Assembly (NCBI RefSeq): GCF_900112705.1
Contig: NZ_FOMR01000013.1
Location: 1 to 64,000, forward strand
Reading direction: 5' to 3'
Origin: Lentibacillus persicus
GTDB lineage: Bacteria > Bacillota > Bacilli > Bacillales > Amphibacillaceae
DNA: 64,000 nucleotides
The position numbers were made by a program, and so were the translations under genes. The notes under the pieces are model-generated. The model was not told the DNA's origin. It ran no database searches and saw nothing but the letters and a program-made list of their open reading frames with translations. How positions within the stretch are numbered: the stretch's first letter is position 1; every line of letters starts with the position of its first letter. Below are positions 41,256 to 50,340 of this stretch, piece after piece.

Positions 41256-41948
41256 GTGAAACATCATATCGGAGTCGTTGAAGATGACACGAATATCCAA
41301 AATATTGTTGAAGCTTACCTGAAAAAAGAAGGTTATGAGGCTACGGTAATGGCATCTGCAGAAGAAGCCTGGAAACTTTGGGAAACACGCCGGCCTGATA
41401 TGTGGGTGCTGGATATCATGCTGCCCGGCATGGACGGTTATGAATTCTGCAAAAAAATTCGTCAGGAAAGTGATGTCCCGATTATTATAATTTCCGCAAA
41501 AGACGATGAAGTTGATAAAATCCTCGGGCTTGAACTGGGGGGCGATGATTATTTGACAAAACCTTTCAGCCCGCGAGAGCTTGTAGCAAGAGTCAAGCGT
41601 TTATTCAAACGTGCCAGTTCTCCTGCGGGAATCAGTCAAGAGGCAAATGAACATATTAAAGTTGATCAATTACTCATTCATGAGACCGAACGCAGGATTT
41701 TTTGGCATGGAGAGGAGCTGGATGTAACAACGAAAGAATTTGATCTGCTTTTACTGTTGTCTAAAAATGTAAACAGAGCTTTTTCCCGTGAAGAGCTGCT
41801 GATAAAAATTTGGGGCGAAGATTATTTCGGCAGCGATCGCGCTGTAGATGACCTTGTTAAACGTATCCGGAAAAAAATGAGCGATCTCCCCTTGGAGACG
41901 GTATGGGGTTATGGTTACCGCCTGCGCAGTGAAGAGGAATCTTCATGA
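41256..41948 (+). CDS. cssR: OmpR-family response regulator, CssR-like
   Basis: 230 residues from GTG 41256, nine bases after GGAGG; ATG 41238 overlaps that site. The receiver has VVEDD, the phospho-acceptor in WVLDIMLPGMDGY, and the KPFSPREL lysine loop; the C-terminal winged helix ends KKMSDLPLETVWGYGYRL. Sequences such as ILGLELGGDDYLTKPF and WGEDYFGSDRAVDDLVKRIRK (here in parts) match CssR closely. In Bacillus subtilis CssRS senses secretion stress and activates htrA and htrB. The divergent position next to an htr gene supports this. Confidence 0.8.
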   Translation: MKHHIGVVEDDTNIQNIVEAYLKKEGYEATVMASAEEAWKLWETRRPDMWVLDIMLPGMDGYEFCKKIRQESDVPIIIISAKDDEVDKILGLELGGDDYLTKPFSPRELVARVKRLFKRASSPAGISQEANEHIKVDQLLIHETERRIFWHGEELDVTTKEFDLLLLLSKNVNRAFSREELLIKIWGEDYFGSDRAVDDLVKRIRKKMSDLPLETVWGYGYRLRSEEESS

Positions 41949-43264
41949 AACTTCAGTCCCAGCTAAATCTGGCTTTTACCGCTCTGCTGCTGGTCATCCT
42001 CACTGTCACAGGCTATGTCGTTTATTCATTAATCCTTGGCATGCTGATCGATAATGAGCGGACCGAATTACAGCAAAAAGGAGAGCTGCTCGTCCAGGTG
42101 TTGAACCAGCAAGATGGATCGGTTGATAACATGGAGGAGTTCAGCACTTTTTTGCAGGAACAGGATCTGCAGTTGTTTCTTTATGACCGCAGTCAGGACC
42201 AGGTTATGTTGTCAACGATGCCCCAGCAGTTTGTCCGGAATTTTTCAGCTAACAATTATTTTGCCAATGAACAGGAAGAATTATGGGAAGCTGGTAATCG
42301 TAAATTTGTAACCTCAAGGATACTAATTTATCCGGAGCGAACGGGGCTTGAATTGGTGTTGTTGACGCCAATGACCGATCTGCATTCGGTCCAGCAGGAT
42401 TTCTTTCAGCGGATGATTCTTGTTTTTATTATCGGGGGGATAGCGGCAATTTTGCTCAGCTATTTGTTGACGAATAAATTAGTAACCCCACTGACAAAGT
42501 TGAAACATCAGCTGAAAATAATTGAGAAACGAAAATTTAATGAAATTGAACGCGTGAAAGCAACAGGTGAAATTAAAGAAGTTGAACAGGGATTATATGA
42601 TATGGCAACTGAGCTTGAAAGGTATATGAAATCCCAACAGGCGTTTTTCCAGAATGCGAGTCACGAATTGAAAACGCCGCTTATGACAATTCAGGGCTAT
42701 GCAGAAGGGATCCGTGATGGTGTTTTTGACAATGATGACCGGGAAAAAGGGCTGGAAATGATGGTAACGGAAGTCAGCCGTTTGAAGACCATCATCAATG
42801 AAATGATTTTACTGGCAAAACTCGACAGTGAGCAGACGACGTACCAGCCTGAACAAATTAATGGAGCTGAACTGATTGAACAGGTGTTGGACCGGGCTTT
42901 GCCGTTAGTGAGTGACAAAGGAATCGAATTGCATCATTCGGCGGATAAGCATAGCATCTTTTACGCTGATCAGGAAAAATTGCTGCGTGCGCTGTCGAAT
43001 ATCACCTTTAATGCGATCAGGCATGCCCGTTCGCAAGTGGCGATTAAAGCCGGGGAGAATATGATTACAATTGAAGATGACGGGGAAGGGGTACCACAGG
43101 AGCTTATCCCGCATATTTTTCATCGGTTTGTTAAAGGTAAAACTGGAGAGACCGGTCTTGGGCTTGCAATTGCACGGGCAATTGTTGAGCAGTCCGGCGG
43201 CAAAATTACAGTGCAAGACTCAGAGCTTGGTGGCGCAAAGTTTATTATCACGTTTCACGAATAG
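41945..43264 (+). CDS. cssS: Sensor histidine kinase, CssS-like
   Basis: 439 residues from ATG 41945, overlapping the regulator by four bases. Two membrane segments (about residues 10-32 and 155-178) enclose an external sensor of about 120 residues; a HAMP region follows. The H box is QNASHELKTPLMTIQGYAEG-like (ASHELKTPLM, His about residue 240), and the ATPase has the N box NAIRHA, the G1 box EDDGEGVP and the G2 box TGLGLAIARAI. It would phosphorylate the CssR-like regulator in response to misfolded protein at the outer face of the membrane. Confidence 0.8.
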   Translation: MKLQSQLNLAFTALLLVILTVTGYVVYSLILGMLIDNERTELQQKGELLVQVLNQQDGSVDNMEEFSTFLQEQDLQLFLYDRSQDQVMLSTMPQQFVRNFSANNYFANEQEELWEAGNRKFVTSRILIYPERTGLELVLLTPMTDLHSVQQDFFQRMILVFIIGGIAAILLSYLLTNKLVTPLTKLKHQLKIIEKRKFNEIERVKATGEIKEVEQGLYDMATELERYMKSQQAFFQNASHELKTPLMTIQGYAEGIRDGVFDNDDREKGLEMMVTEVSRLKTIINEMILLAKLDSEQTTYQPEQINGAELIEQVLDRALPLVSDKGIELHHSADKHSIFYADQEKLLRALSNITFNAIRHARSQVAIKAGENMITIEDDGEGVPQELIPHIFHRFVKGKTGETGLGLAIARAIVEQSGGKITVQDSELGGAKFIITFHE

Positions 43265-43323
43265 CATATCCACTTTTCCCGGAACATGATGTTTCATATG
43301 GTGGAAACAGCGCTGTTTTGGCA

Positions 43324-43449
43324 GACCACGCGAAAGGGGAGCGGGACCAATCGAAATCCGGAGAGGACCAACCGAAATCCGGTGAGCTTCACGCTAAATG
43401 TGAAGTGGACCACGCGGAATCCGCCGCACATCACGCGATATTGGTTCGT
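43324..43449 (+). repeat. Six-unit repeat array with exact 21-base period
   Basis: Units start at 43324, 43345, 43366, 43387, 43408 and 43429. The best pair reads GACCAATCGAAATCCGGAGAG and is given here only by its key part GACCA-x3-GAAATCCGG. Outer units are more degenerate (GACCACGCG, CTTCACGCT, CATCACGCG). The period is two helix turns and seven codons. It lies between the end of cssS and typA. Open frames across it give 7-residue repeats on both strands but have no ribosome site, so it is called non-coding. Confidence 0.7.
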
Positions 43450-43618
43450 CCCCACGTGACTAAAGACGTTTGCCGGGCGTGTCGCGCACCCGGGGGACTC
43501 ATACACCATAACAAAACACATAAAAGTCTGGGAAAAGCCTTCGTTGCACGAAATTTAGCTTTGTGATACAATTGGATAGTTTTGAGTCATTCTTAAATGA
43601 TAGAGGAGCGTACTTTTT

Positions 43619-45448
43619 ATGCAATTAAGAGAAGACATTCGTAATATTGCTATTATCGCCCATGTTGACCATGGTAAGACGACACTTGTCGATCAGATGC
43701 TGAAATACTCGGGAACATTTCGCGAACATGAACAAGTGGATGATCGTGCTATGGACACAAACGATATTGAGCGTGAACGTGGAATTACGATTTTATCCAA
43801 GAATACAGCAATAAAACATGATGGAGCAACGATCAATATACTCGACACACCGGGTCATGCGGACTTCGGCGGGGAAGTTGAACGTATTATGAAAATGGTT
43901 GATGGTGTCCTGCTTGTGGTAGACGCTTATGAAGGCTGTATGCCACAGACACGGTTCGTTTTGAAAAAAGCACTCGATCAGAAGCTGACACCGATTGTTG
44001 TATTAAATAAAATTGACCGGCCAAATGCCCGTCCGAATGAAGTGATTGATGAAGTGCTGGATTTGTTCATTGAACTTGGTGCAGATGATGAACAACTGGA
44101 ATTTTCGGTTCTCTTTGCATCAGCATTGAATGGTACTTCCGGTGAAGAGCCGGAGGAACAGTCGGAAACGATGGATCCGGTATTCACAACGATTTTAAAC
44201 CATATCCCGGCACCGCCTGATACAACAGACGACCCATTGCAATTTCAGATTACGCTGCTGGACTACAATGATTATCTGGGGCGCATTGGTGTCGGCCGCG
44301 TTGTTCGAGGGGAAATCAGTGTCGGAAAGCAGGTTGTCGTCATGAAAAAAGACGGATCGCAGAAATCGTTCCGTATCAGTAAATTGTTCGGGTTTACCGG
44401 TCTGAAGCGGGTCGAAATTCAAGAAGCACAGGCAGGCGACATTGTAGCAATCGCAGGACTGGATGACATCAATGTCGGGGAGACAATCTGCCCGCAGGAT
44501 CATCCTGAGGGCTTGCCATGGCTTCGTATTGATGAGCCGACACTGCAGATGACATTCTTGACGAATAACAGCCCTTTTGCCGGGCGTGAAGGTACCTATA
44601 TCACGTCCAGACAAATTGAGGAACGTTTAATGAAACAACTTGAAACAGATGTCAGTCTTCATGTTGAGCCGACCGATTCACCTGATGCGTGGACGGTTTC
44701 AGGACGCGGTGAGCTGCATTTGTCCATTTTAATTGAAAATATGCGCCGCGAAGGTTTTGAATTGCAATTGTCAAAACCACAGGTCATTATTAAAGAAATT
44801 GACGGTGTCAAATATGAACCGGTGGAACATGTGCAGGTAGATGTGCCCGAAGATTATACAGGACCTGTGATGGAATCGCTTGGCGAACGCAAAGGTGAAA
44901 TGATTGATATGGTCAATCAAGGAAATGGCCAGGTTCGTATCGAATTTAAAGTACCATCACGCGGTATGATTGGCTATGCAACTGAATTTATGTCATTGAC
45001 ACGCGGTTACGGCATCCTGAATCATACGTTTGATACGTATGAACCGCTCGTCAAAGGACAAGTCGGCGGACGTCGCGAAGGTGTGCTTGTAGCCATGGAA
45101 AATGGCAAAGCATCCACTTATGGTATCATGCAGCTTGAAGACCGCGGTGTGATTTTTGTTGAGCCGGGCACCGAAGTTTATGCCGGCATGATTGTCGGTG
45201 AGCATAACCGGGAGAACGATTTAACGGTTAATATCACAAAAGAAAAACATCTGACAAACGTCCGTTCATCAACAAAAGACCAGACAGCGACAATCAGAAA
45301 AACGCGTGACATGTCACTTGAAGAAGCGCTTCAGTATCTCAATGATGGCGAGTATTGTGAAGTGACACCGGAAAAAGTTCGCTTGCGGAAGAAATTGTTG
45401 AACCAAAATGAACGTGAAAAAGCAGCTAAAAAAGCAAAATTAGGTTAA
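43619..45448 (+). CDS. typA: Translational GTPase TypA/BipA
   Basis: 609 residues from ATG 43619 after AGAGGAG. The G domain has AHVDHGKTT (G1), ERGITI (G2), DTPGHADF (G3) and NKIDRP (G4). Domains II, III and V and the BipA-specific C-terminal domain follow, the latter with YGIMQLEDRGVIFVEPG and a Lys-rich tail. TypA binds the ribosome at the elongation factor G site and is needed for ribosome assembly and growth at low temperature or under stress. Length is typical, and a strong terminator follows. Confidence 0.97.
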   Translation: MQLREDIRNIAIIAHVDHGKTTLVDQMLKYSGTFREHEQVDDRAMDTNDIERERGITILSKNTAIKHDGATINILDTPGHADFGGEVERIMKMVDGVLLVVDAYEGCMPQTRFVLKKALDQKLTPIVVLNKIDRPNARPNEVIDEVLDLFIELGADDEQLEFSVLFASALNGTSGEEPEEQSETMDPVFTTILNHIPAPPDTTDDPLQFQITLLDYNDYLGRIGVGRVVRGEISVGKQVVVMKKDGSQKSFRISKLFGFTGLKRVEIQEAQAGDIVAIAGLDDINVGETICPQDHPEGLPWLRIDEPTLQMTFLTNNSPFAGREGTYITSRQIEERLMKQLETDVSLHVEPTDSPDAWTVSGRGELHLSILIENMRREGFELQLSKPQVIIKEIDGVKYEPVEHVQVDVPEDYTGPVMESLGERKGEMIDMVNQGNGQVRIEFKVPSRGMIGYATEFMSLTRGYGILNHTFDTYEPLVKGQVGGRREGVLVAMENGKASTYGIMQLEDRGVIFVEPGTEVYAGMIVGEHNRENDLTVNITKEKHLTNVRSSTKDQTATIRKTRDMSLEEALQYLNDGEYCEVTPEKVRLRKKLLNQNEREKAAKKAKLG

Positions 45449-45454
45449 CGGATT

Positions 45455-45492
45455 AAACCGGCAATGGCAGGTAATGCTTTTGCCGGTTTTTA
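45455..45492 (+). terminator. Terminator of typA
   Basis: AAACCGGCAA (45455-45464) pairs with TTGCCGGTTTTT (45480-45491). Confidence 0.9.
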
Positions 45493-45599
45493 CATATTTT
45501 ATTAACAAGCCCAACGAGCCTGCAGCAGGAGATAAATTGGGTGCTGTCCTCATCTGAGATGTTAAAATGGTGATAAGATAACCAACGGGAGTGATGATG

Positions 45600-46721
45600 A
45601 TGCGCTATCTTCTAACGTTTACCACAAGCCTGGTCATACTGATGACTGCCTGCTCCCAGGATGACAGTCCGGAACAGTCAGATGAAGGACAGGCACCATC
45701 AGACAGTGAACAGGCAGAGGAAGCAGATGACACTGAAACAAAAACGGCAGATGAGGATACGGAGAAAAAAACAATTGCTGAAAATCTAGAGGAGCCCTGG
45801 GAAATCGAGCACGCTGATGGCAAATTTTATGTAAGTGAACGGACAGGGAGCATCGTGACAATCGATAATGCGGAACAGACCCGTAAACCGGTGCAATTTT
45901 CAAAAGATCTTTCAAATCAGCCTGAAGCAGGACTATTGGGTGTCCTCCTGCCAGATGGTTTTGCTGAGACGCGTGAAGCCATCGCTTATTATTCATATCA
46001 AGAAAACGAAGCTTATTATCAACGGGTGGCAACAATTGAAGAGTCCGGGGATCAATGGGAAGAAACATCAGTCCTTCTTGATGAAATCCCGGGCGGACAA
46101 GTCCACCAGGGCGGACGGATTGAAGTGGGACCTGATGGAAAGCTTTATGTAACGACGGGTGATGCCACTATGGAAGATTCGGCTCAAGACCTTGACAGTT
46201 TAGCAGGAAAAATACTGCGTATGAATCTGGATGGTACGATTCCTGACGATAATCCATTTGAGGGCTCGTATGTCTATTCTTATGGTCATCGTAATTCGCA
46301 AGGGCTTGCCTGGAACGGTGATGGCGAGTTATACGCGACTGAGCATGGTTCAAATGCAAAGGATGAAATAAATCAGATTGCAGCCGGTAATAATTACGGC
46401 TGGCCGGTCATCCGGGGCGATGAAACGGAAGCAGATATGACAGAACCGCTCATTCATTCCGGAAACAATACGTGGGCACCATCCGGCATGGTGTATCATG
46501 AAGGCTTTTTCTATTTTGGCGGACTGGCCGGGGAAGGTCTGTATCGCTTTGACCCGGAAAATGAAACAGAAGAGCGCATTGTTTCGGATGAGGGGCGTGT
46601 GCGTGATGTCTATTCGACCGAAGAAGGAATTTACTTTCTAACTAACAACACGGATGGCCGGGGCGCTCCTGGTGTAAACGATGATAGAATGTTGTTTATG
46701 CCAAACCGTTTATTGAAATAG
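45600..46721 (+). CDS. PQQ-type sugar dehydrogenase-like lipoprotein
   Basis: 373 residues; several ATG codons follow one another, and 45600 lies nine bases after GGGAG. A signal peptide with lipobox LMTAC (Cys about residue 18) is followed by an acidic linker and a six-bladed beta-propeller of the soluble glucose/sorbosone dehydrogenase family: LEEPWEIEHADG, GGRIEVGPDGKLYVTTGD, GHRNSQGLAW, EHGSNAKDEIN and NYGWPVI are all family motifs. Relatives oxidise aldoses with PQQ, though many Gram-positive versions have no known substrate. It would be anchored outside the cell. Confidence 0.88.
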   Translation: MRYLLTFTTSLVILMTACSQDDSPEQSDEGQAPSDSEQAEEADDTETKTADEDTEKKTIAENLEEPWEIEHADGKFYVSERTGSIVTIDNAEQTRKPVQFSKDLSNQPEAGLLGVLLPDGFAETREAIAYYSYQENEAYYQRVATIEESGDQWEETSVLLDEIPGGQVHQGGRIEVGPDGKLYVTTGDATMEDSAQDLDSLAGKILRMNLDGTIPDDNPFEGSYVYSYGHRNSQGLAWNGDGELYATEHGSNAKDEINQIAAGNNYGWPVIRGDETEADMTEPLIHSGNNTWAPSGMVYHEGFFYFGGLAGEGLYRFDPENETEERIVSDEGRVRDVYSTEEGIYFLTNNTDGRGAPGVNDDRMLFMPNRLLK

Positions 46722-46727
46722 GGAAAC

Positions 46728-46750
46728 GTTTAATTTAAAAGCGCGGGTGG
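46728..46750 (+). promoter_or_regulatory. Possible sigma-B promoter before the YtxH-like gene
   Basis: GTTTAA (46728-46733) is followed after 11 bases by GGGTGG (46745-46750). Sigma-B sites are GTTTAA and GGGTAT with 12-15 bases between, so the spacing and the last bases are not ideal. The gene behind it belongs to a family that is under sigma-B in Bacillus. Confidence 0.3.
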
Positions 46751-46812
46751 TACAAAACGAGTATAGAGAATATGAATTTTAAATGATTAAATCGCGAAGG
46801 AGAGGATCCTTG

Positions 46813-47268
46813 ATGCAAGAAGCTCAGGAAAAACAGGGAAAGAGTCTGTTTCTGAAAGGTGCAGTGATTGGCGCTGCAGCAGGTGGAGCAGCTACGTTAC
46901 TAAACAAAAATACGCGCCGCAAAATGGGACGTAATTTAAGAAGTGCCAAAGGGACTATCGCTGAGACTACCAGCACTATAAAAGAAAACCCTCGGGAGAC
47001 CAAAGATGAAGTAATGGCGAAAGCAAAAAATGCGGCCAGTGTTTTGAAAGAAGCAGCAAACAGCGTGCAGCAAATCTATGATAGAACAAATGATGAGCTT
47101 AAAGAAGAAGTAAGCAATGTTAAGCAGGACTCTGAAATGGCTGTTCAATCCGCAAAGGAGATTAAGCAGGACTCCGAAAAGGCGCTGCACACGGTAAATG
47201 AAACGAAGGAAGAGCTAAAATCAGCTGGGAATAAAGCCAAAGAAGCTAAAAGTGAACTTACAACATAA
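46813..47268 (+). CDS. YtxH-like general stress protein
   Basis: 151 residues from ATG 46813; AAGGAGAGG is placed for it and not for 46783. A short hydrophobic Gly/Ala-rich segment (SLFLKGAVIGAAAGGAATLL, about residues 10-30) resembles the YtxH start, and the rest is a long charged helix with heptad-like repeats of Lys, Glu and Ala (about 45-150). Such proteins are abundant stress proteins of Gram-positive bacteria, with late-embryogenesis-like helices. A strong terminator follows. A weak sigma-B-like sequence lies upstream. Confidence 0.75.
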   Translation: MQEAQEKQGKSLFLKGAVIGAAAGGAATLLNKNTRRKMGRNLRSAKGTIAETTSTIKENPRETKDEVMAKAKNAASVLKEAANSVQQIYDRTNDELKEEVSNVKQDSEMAVQSAKEIKQDSEKALHTVNETKEELKSAGNKAKEAKSELTT

Positions 47269-47280
47269 GAGTAAGAGTGA

Positions 47281-47325
47281 ATGCGTTAGTTCGGCTGAAT
47301 AGCGGCTGAACTAACGCATATTTTG
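47281..47325 (+). terminator. Terminator of the YtxH-like gene
   Basis: ATGCGTTAGTTC (47281-47292) pairs perfectly with GAACTAACGCAT (47308-47319), followed by ATTTTGTTT. Confidence 0.8.
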
Positions 47326-47433
47326 TTTCGGCAGAAAGGGTGGTTTTTTCAGCGTCGGTCGTTAATTATATGTTATTCTTTTTAAAGGAAGCTGCTTCCG
47401 CATAGACGGTTGTTATCTGCTCCGTATTTGATG

Positions 47434-47873
47434 TAAACTGCGAAGTAGTGAAAATTCTCATTCTAATTTCAGTTAGTGCTATACCACCGCTTCGGAAATA
47501 CACTCCGCTTTCCGCGGGCGGCTGGTGAGCCAACTCGTGCCAAGGCACTTCGTTGTCTCACCTATGCCTATGCTCCCGCTGGAGTCTCCGTGTATTTCCT
47601 GCGCTATGGTTGGATCGCATAGCACCACAGAAGCAGCAGTATCCCCAGCGCAGGCAATATGCGTAGACTCCAAGGGATGCGCACGTGTCCGAAGACCCCG
47701 CAAGAAAGGTTCAAAGGCTAAGAACGCCGCGTCAATAGCCAACGCCTTTGTGACCAACATCGTGTTGGCCCGAGGCCGTGCCCATGGAAAGCGAAGTATA
47801 TTGCCGGGGCGGCTTTAAGCATTCAATTGTATTTCCGAAGCGGTGCACGGAGCACTAACTAGTTCGCAGTTTA
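47434..47873 (+). repeat. Large nested palindrome built from MITE-like repeats
   Basis: Three pairs of perfect inverted repeats are nested: TAAACTGCGAA/TTCGCAGTTTA (47434-47444 and 47863-47873), AGTTAGTGCT/AGCACTAACT (47471-47480 and 47851-47860), and the 17-base CACCGCTTCGGAAATAC/GTATTTCCGAAGCGGTG (47485-47501 and 47829-47845). The left half holds an inverted copy of the repeat at 38601; the middle (about 47600-47815) has an insertion with related pieces. Open frames across it have no ribosome site. It is non-coding repeat sequence. Confidence 0.75.
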
Positions 47874-47940
47874 TGGGAACTGCGACAGTTAAAGAGCTAC
47901 AAACTTTACGAAAAGAGACTTAAAGAATCGGGTGTTGCTG

Positions 47941-48120
47941 ATGAAGAAACTGATTAAACGGTTTAAGTTTTTATTCACATTTCATAAATCCATTCCATTT
48001 ATAGCTGATTTCTTCTATTTTTTCGGTTTCGTGGATGATATTACGGTCGCTGCTTTTCTGCTTCAACAAATGGTAAAAGCTGCCCCGGCGTCATTGAAAG
48101 AAAAACATGATTTTAGATGA
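47941..48120 (+). CDS. Short DUF1232/YkvA-like membrane protein
   Basis: 59 residues from ATG 47941; upstream in-frame GTG and TTG codons at 47932 are possible. A basic N-terminus (KKLIKRFKFLFTFHK) is followed by IPFIADFFYFFGFVDDITVAAFLLQQM, quoted here in parts: the GFVDDITV core matches the DUF1232 motif (G-Y-L-D-D). It is shorter than usual family members. The stop codon overlaps the start of the next small frame (ATGA), suggesting coupled translation. Confidence in the family is moderate. Confidence 0.55.
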   Translation: MKKLIKRFKFLFTFHKSIPFIADFFYFFGFVDDITVAAFLLQQMVKAAPASLKEKHDFR

Positions 48121-48269
48121 TTGCATCTTTCCGTCAAATAGTTATAACAGAAGACCATTGCGGTCAGTGGATTTATTATCCTCTGAACCGTGAGGCACCG
48201 TTTTATACATTGGTAACAAATCGTGGAATCTCTCCCGGTTCAAGAACCATTATACCAGGAAATGAATAA
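48117..48269 (+). CDS. Small coupled open frame, unknown function
   Basis: 50 residues, start overlapping the preceding stop as ATGA. The sequence begins MIASFRQIVITEDHCGQW and ends SPGSRTIIPGNE; it has regular short strands and few charged runs, so it looks like a real small beta-rich protein or the remnant of a larger one. There is no ribosome binding site of its own, as expected for coupling. No family is recognised. Confidence 0.4.
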   Translation: MIASFRQIVITEDHCGQWIYYPLNREAPFYTLVTNRGISPGSRTIIPGNE

Positions 48270-48315
48270 AGCTAAACAATTAAACCAATGTTAATCCGTC
48301 TTAGGGGGAACACGC

Positions 48316-49614
48316 ATGGACATACAAACAATCTTAGCAATCATTATTTTTCTTGCGACACTTGTACTTATAATTTGGCAGCCTAAAAATCTCGGGATAG
48401 GGTATACAGCGTGTTTTGCTGCGCTGATAGCCTTGCTTGTCGGTGTTGTCACATTTGATGATGTGATGGCTGTTGCCGATATTGTGTGGAATGCGACGTT
48501 GGCGTTTGTTGCGATTATTATCATTTCTCTGGTGCTCGACGAAATCGGATTCTTTGAATGGGCTGCCTTACATATGGCGCGGCTTGCAGGCGGCAACGGC
48601 GTTAAAATGTTTATTTATATTTCGGTTTTGGGTGCGATTGTTGCGGCGTTGTTTGCCAACGACGGGGCAGCGCTGATTCTGACGCCGATTGTACTGGCGA
48701 TGGTCCGGGCGTTGAATTTTCGGGATGCCTTCATACTGCCATTCATTATGGCGAGCGGGTTTATTGCGGATACAACCTCACTTCCATTCGTTGTCAGTAA
48801 CCTGGTTAATATTGTCTCAGCCGATTTCTTTGGGATCGGGTTTTTGGAATATGCAACGCGCATGATCATACCGAATATATTCTCGCTTCTTGCCAGCATT
48901 CTGGTATTGTATTTATTTTTCAGGAAAGATATACCGGGAAGCTATGAGGTCAGTGACTTAAAGACACCACGGGACGCCATTAAGGATGAAAAAATGTTTC
49001 GCTTGTCGTGGCTGGCTTTGGGCATTCTTTTAGCCGGCTATTTTACAAGCGAGTTTTTCGGAATCCCAGTGTCATTTGTGGCCGGAACAATTGCGATTAT
49101 CTTTCTGCTTCTCGGGCGGCAAAGCAGTGCAGTAGCAACCGGTAAAGTTATAAAAGGCGCGCCATGGGATATCGTGTTTTTTTCGCTGGGCATGTATGTC
49201 GTTGTCTATGGCTTGCGGAATGTCGGCTTGACAGATCTGCTGGCAGGTGTTCTTGATGCGGCCGTTGATCAGGGCTTGTTTGCAGCAACGATGTCGATGG
49301 GATTCATCGCGGCGATTTTATCATCGATTATGAATAATATGCCGACTGTCATGATTGATGCACTGGCGATTGCTGATACAAGCGCTACCGGGGTTTTAAA
49401 AGAGGGGTTAATTTACGCCAACGTTATCGGAAGCGACCTTGGTCCGAAAATCACCCCGATTGGCTCGCTGGCAACACTGTTGTGGCTTCATGTGTTAAAG
49501 ACGAAAGGTGTTAACATCTCATGGGGCTATTATTTTAAAGTCGGCATTGTGCTTACTGTCCCGACACTGTTTATCACCTTGTTCGGGCTGTATCTGACGT
49601 TGCTGTTGCTGTGA
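48316..49614 (+). CDS. arsB: Arsenite efflux pump ArsB
   Basis: 432 residues from ATG 48316 after TAGGGGGAA. Eleven to twelve membrane segments fill the sequence. Family motifs are [15 protein letters not shown]-like ([12 protein letters not shown]), [17 protein letters not shown] and [14 protein letters not shown]. ArsB exports arsenite and antimonite using the proton gradient. It is directly followed by arsC, with 35 bases between the arsB stop and the arsC start. Unusually, no arsR repressor gene is next to it. Confidence 0.92.
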   Translation: MDIQTILAIIIFLATLVLIIWQPKNLGIGYTACFAALIALLVGVVTFDDVMAVADIVWNATLAFVAIIIISLVLDEIGFFEWAALHMARLAGGNGVKMFIYISVLGAIVAALFANDGAALILTPIVLAMVRALNFRDAFILPFIMASGFIADTTSLPFVVSNLVNIVSADFFGIGFLEYATRMIIPNIFSLLASILVLYLFFRKDIPGSYEVSDLKTPRDAIKDEKMFRLSWLALGILLAGYFTSEFFGIPVSFVAGTIAIIFLLLGRQSSAVATGKVIKGAPWDIVFFSLGMYVVVYGLRNVGLTDLLAGVLDAAVDQGLFAATMSMGFIAAILSSIMNNMPTVMIDALAIADTSATGVLKEGLIYANVIGSDLGPKITPIGSLATLLWLHVLKTKGVNISWGYYFKVGIVLTVPTLFITLFGLYLTLLLL

Positions 49615-49649
49615 ACCTCTCGGAATACAAACCATTAAGGAGGAATATT

Positions 49650-50078
49650 ATGGCTGAAAAACCGACCCTCTATTTTCTTTGTACGGGAAATTCGTGCCGG
49701 AGTCAGATGGCGGAAGGATTTGGGAAAAAATATCTCGGTGATAAATGGGATGTCAGGAGCGCCGGAATCGAAGCCCACGGTTTGAACCCGCTGGCTGTGA
49801 GAGCCATGGAAGATGCCGGGATGGACATTTCTGAACAGGAATCAAGCACGATTGATTCTGATCTTTTGAATAACGCTAAGATGGTCGTGACACTTTGCGG
49901 CGATGCACGGGAAAACTGTCCGATGACACCGCCGCATGTGAAGAAAGAGCACTGGGGATTTGATGATCCTGCCAAAGCTGAAGGGACAGAAGCCGAACGC
50001 TGGCAAGCTTTCGAACGCGTACGTGATGAAATTGAAGCACGCATTATTCAATTTCAAAAACAAAACCGGGGGCGCTGA
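49650..50078 (+). CDS. arsC: Arsenate reductase ArsC, thioredoxin-coupled type
   Basis: 142 residues from ATG 49650 behind AAGGAGGA; the open frame from 49611 overlaps arsB and has no site. The nucleophile loop is [11 protein letters not shown] (C-x5-R, Cys about residue 11), and the relay cysteines are in [11 protein letters not shown] (about 83 and 90), so the thioredoxin-dependent triple-cysteine cascade is complete. The enzyme has the low-molecular-weight phosphatase fold and reduces arsenate to arsenite, which ArsB then exports. Confidence 0.95.
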   Translation: MAEKPTLYFLCTGNSCRSQMAEGFGKKYLGDKWDVRSAGIEAHGLNPLAVRAMEDAGMDISEQESSTIDSDLLNNAKMVVTLCGDARENCPMTPPHVKKEHWGFDDPAKAEGTEAERWQAFERVRDEIEARIIQFQKQNRGR

Positions 50079-50092
50079 TCGGCTCCCCGGTT
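50064..50092 (+). terminator. Terminator between arsC and the convergent small gene
   Basis: AACCGGGGG pairs with CCCCGGTT. It spans the arsC stop codon region, ends in the 3' end of the minus-strand gene at 50091, and probably serves both directions. Confidence 0.65.
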
Positions 50093-50270
50093 AATGTTTC
50101 TCGTCATTTTCATCATTTGGAATATATTTTGTGAAGTATACGGCGAAAATAAGGCAAATAACCGTTATTCCCCATGCAGCAATGCCGCTCCAATAAAGAT
50201 CCACACCAAGGCCAATAATCAGCACAACAGCGCTAATGCCTATGAAAATGGCCGTTAAATAACGTTTCAT
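50091..50270 (-). CDS. Small membrane protein, unknown function
   Basis: 59 residues from ATG 50270 after GAGGTGTGAAATC; the start at 50294 lacks a site. Two hydrophobic helices (about residues 5-25 and 28-47) with a short polar loop, and an acidic tail ending DENDEKH. No known family. Convergent with arsBC and sharing the terminator with arsC. Confidence 0.6.
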   Translation of the reverse strand: MKRYLTAIFIGISAVVLIIGLGVDLYWSGIAAWGITVICLIFAVYFTKYIPNDENDEKH

Positions 50271-50340
50271 GATTTCACACCTCGGTATATTCAATCTAAC
50301 CCTATTATAATATATGTTTCAATTATATGCTGTTGAAAAA

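Noticed and set aside
43294-43566. Open frames on both strands across the 21-base array
   Set aside because: The 7-residue periodicity comes from the DNA period; there is no ribosome site and both strands are open.
47479-47818. Open frames of 93-97 codons on both strands in the palindrome
   Set aside because: They follow the inverted repeats and have no ribosome site or recognisable protein features.
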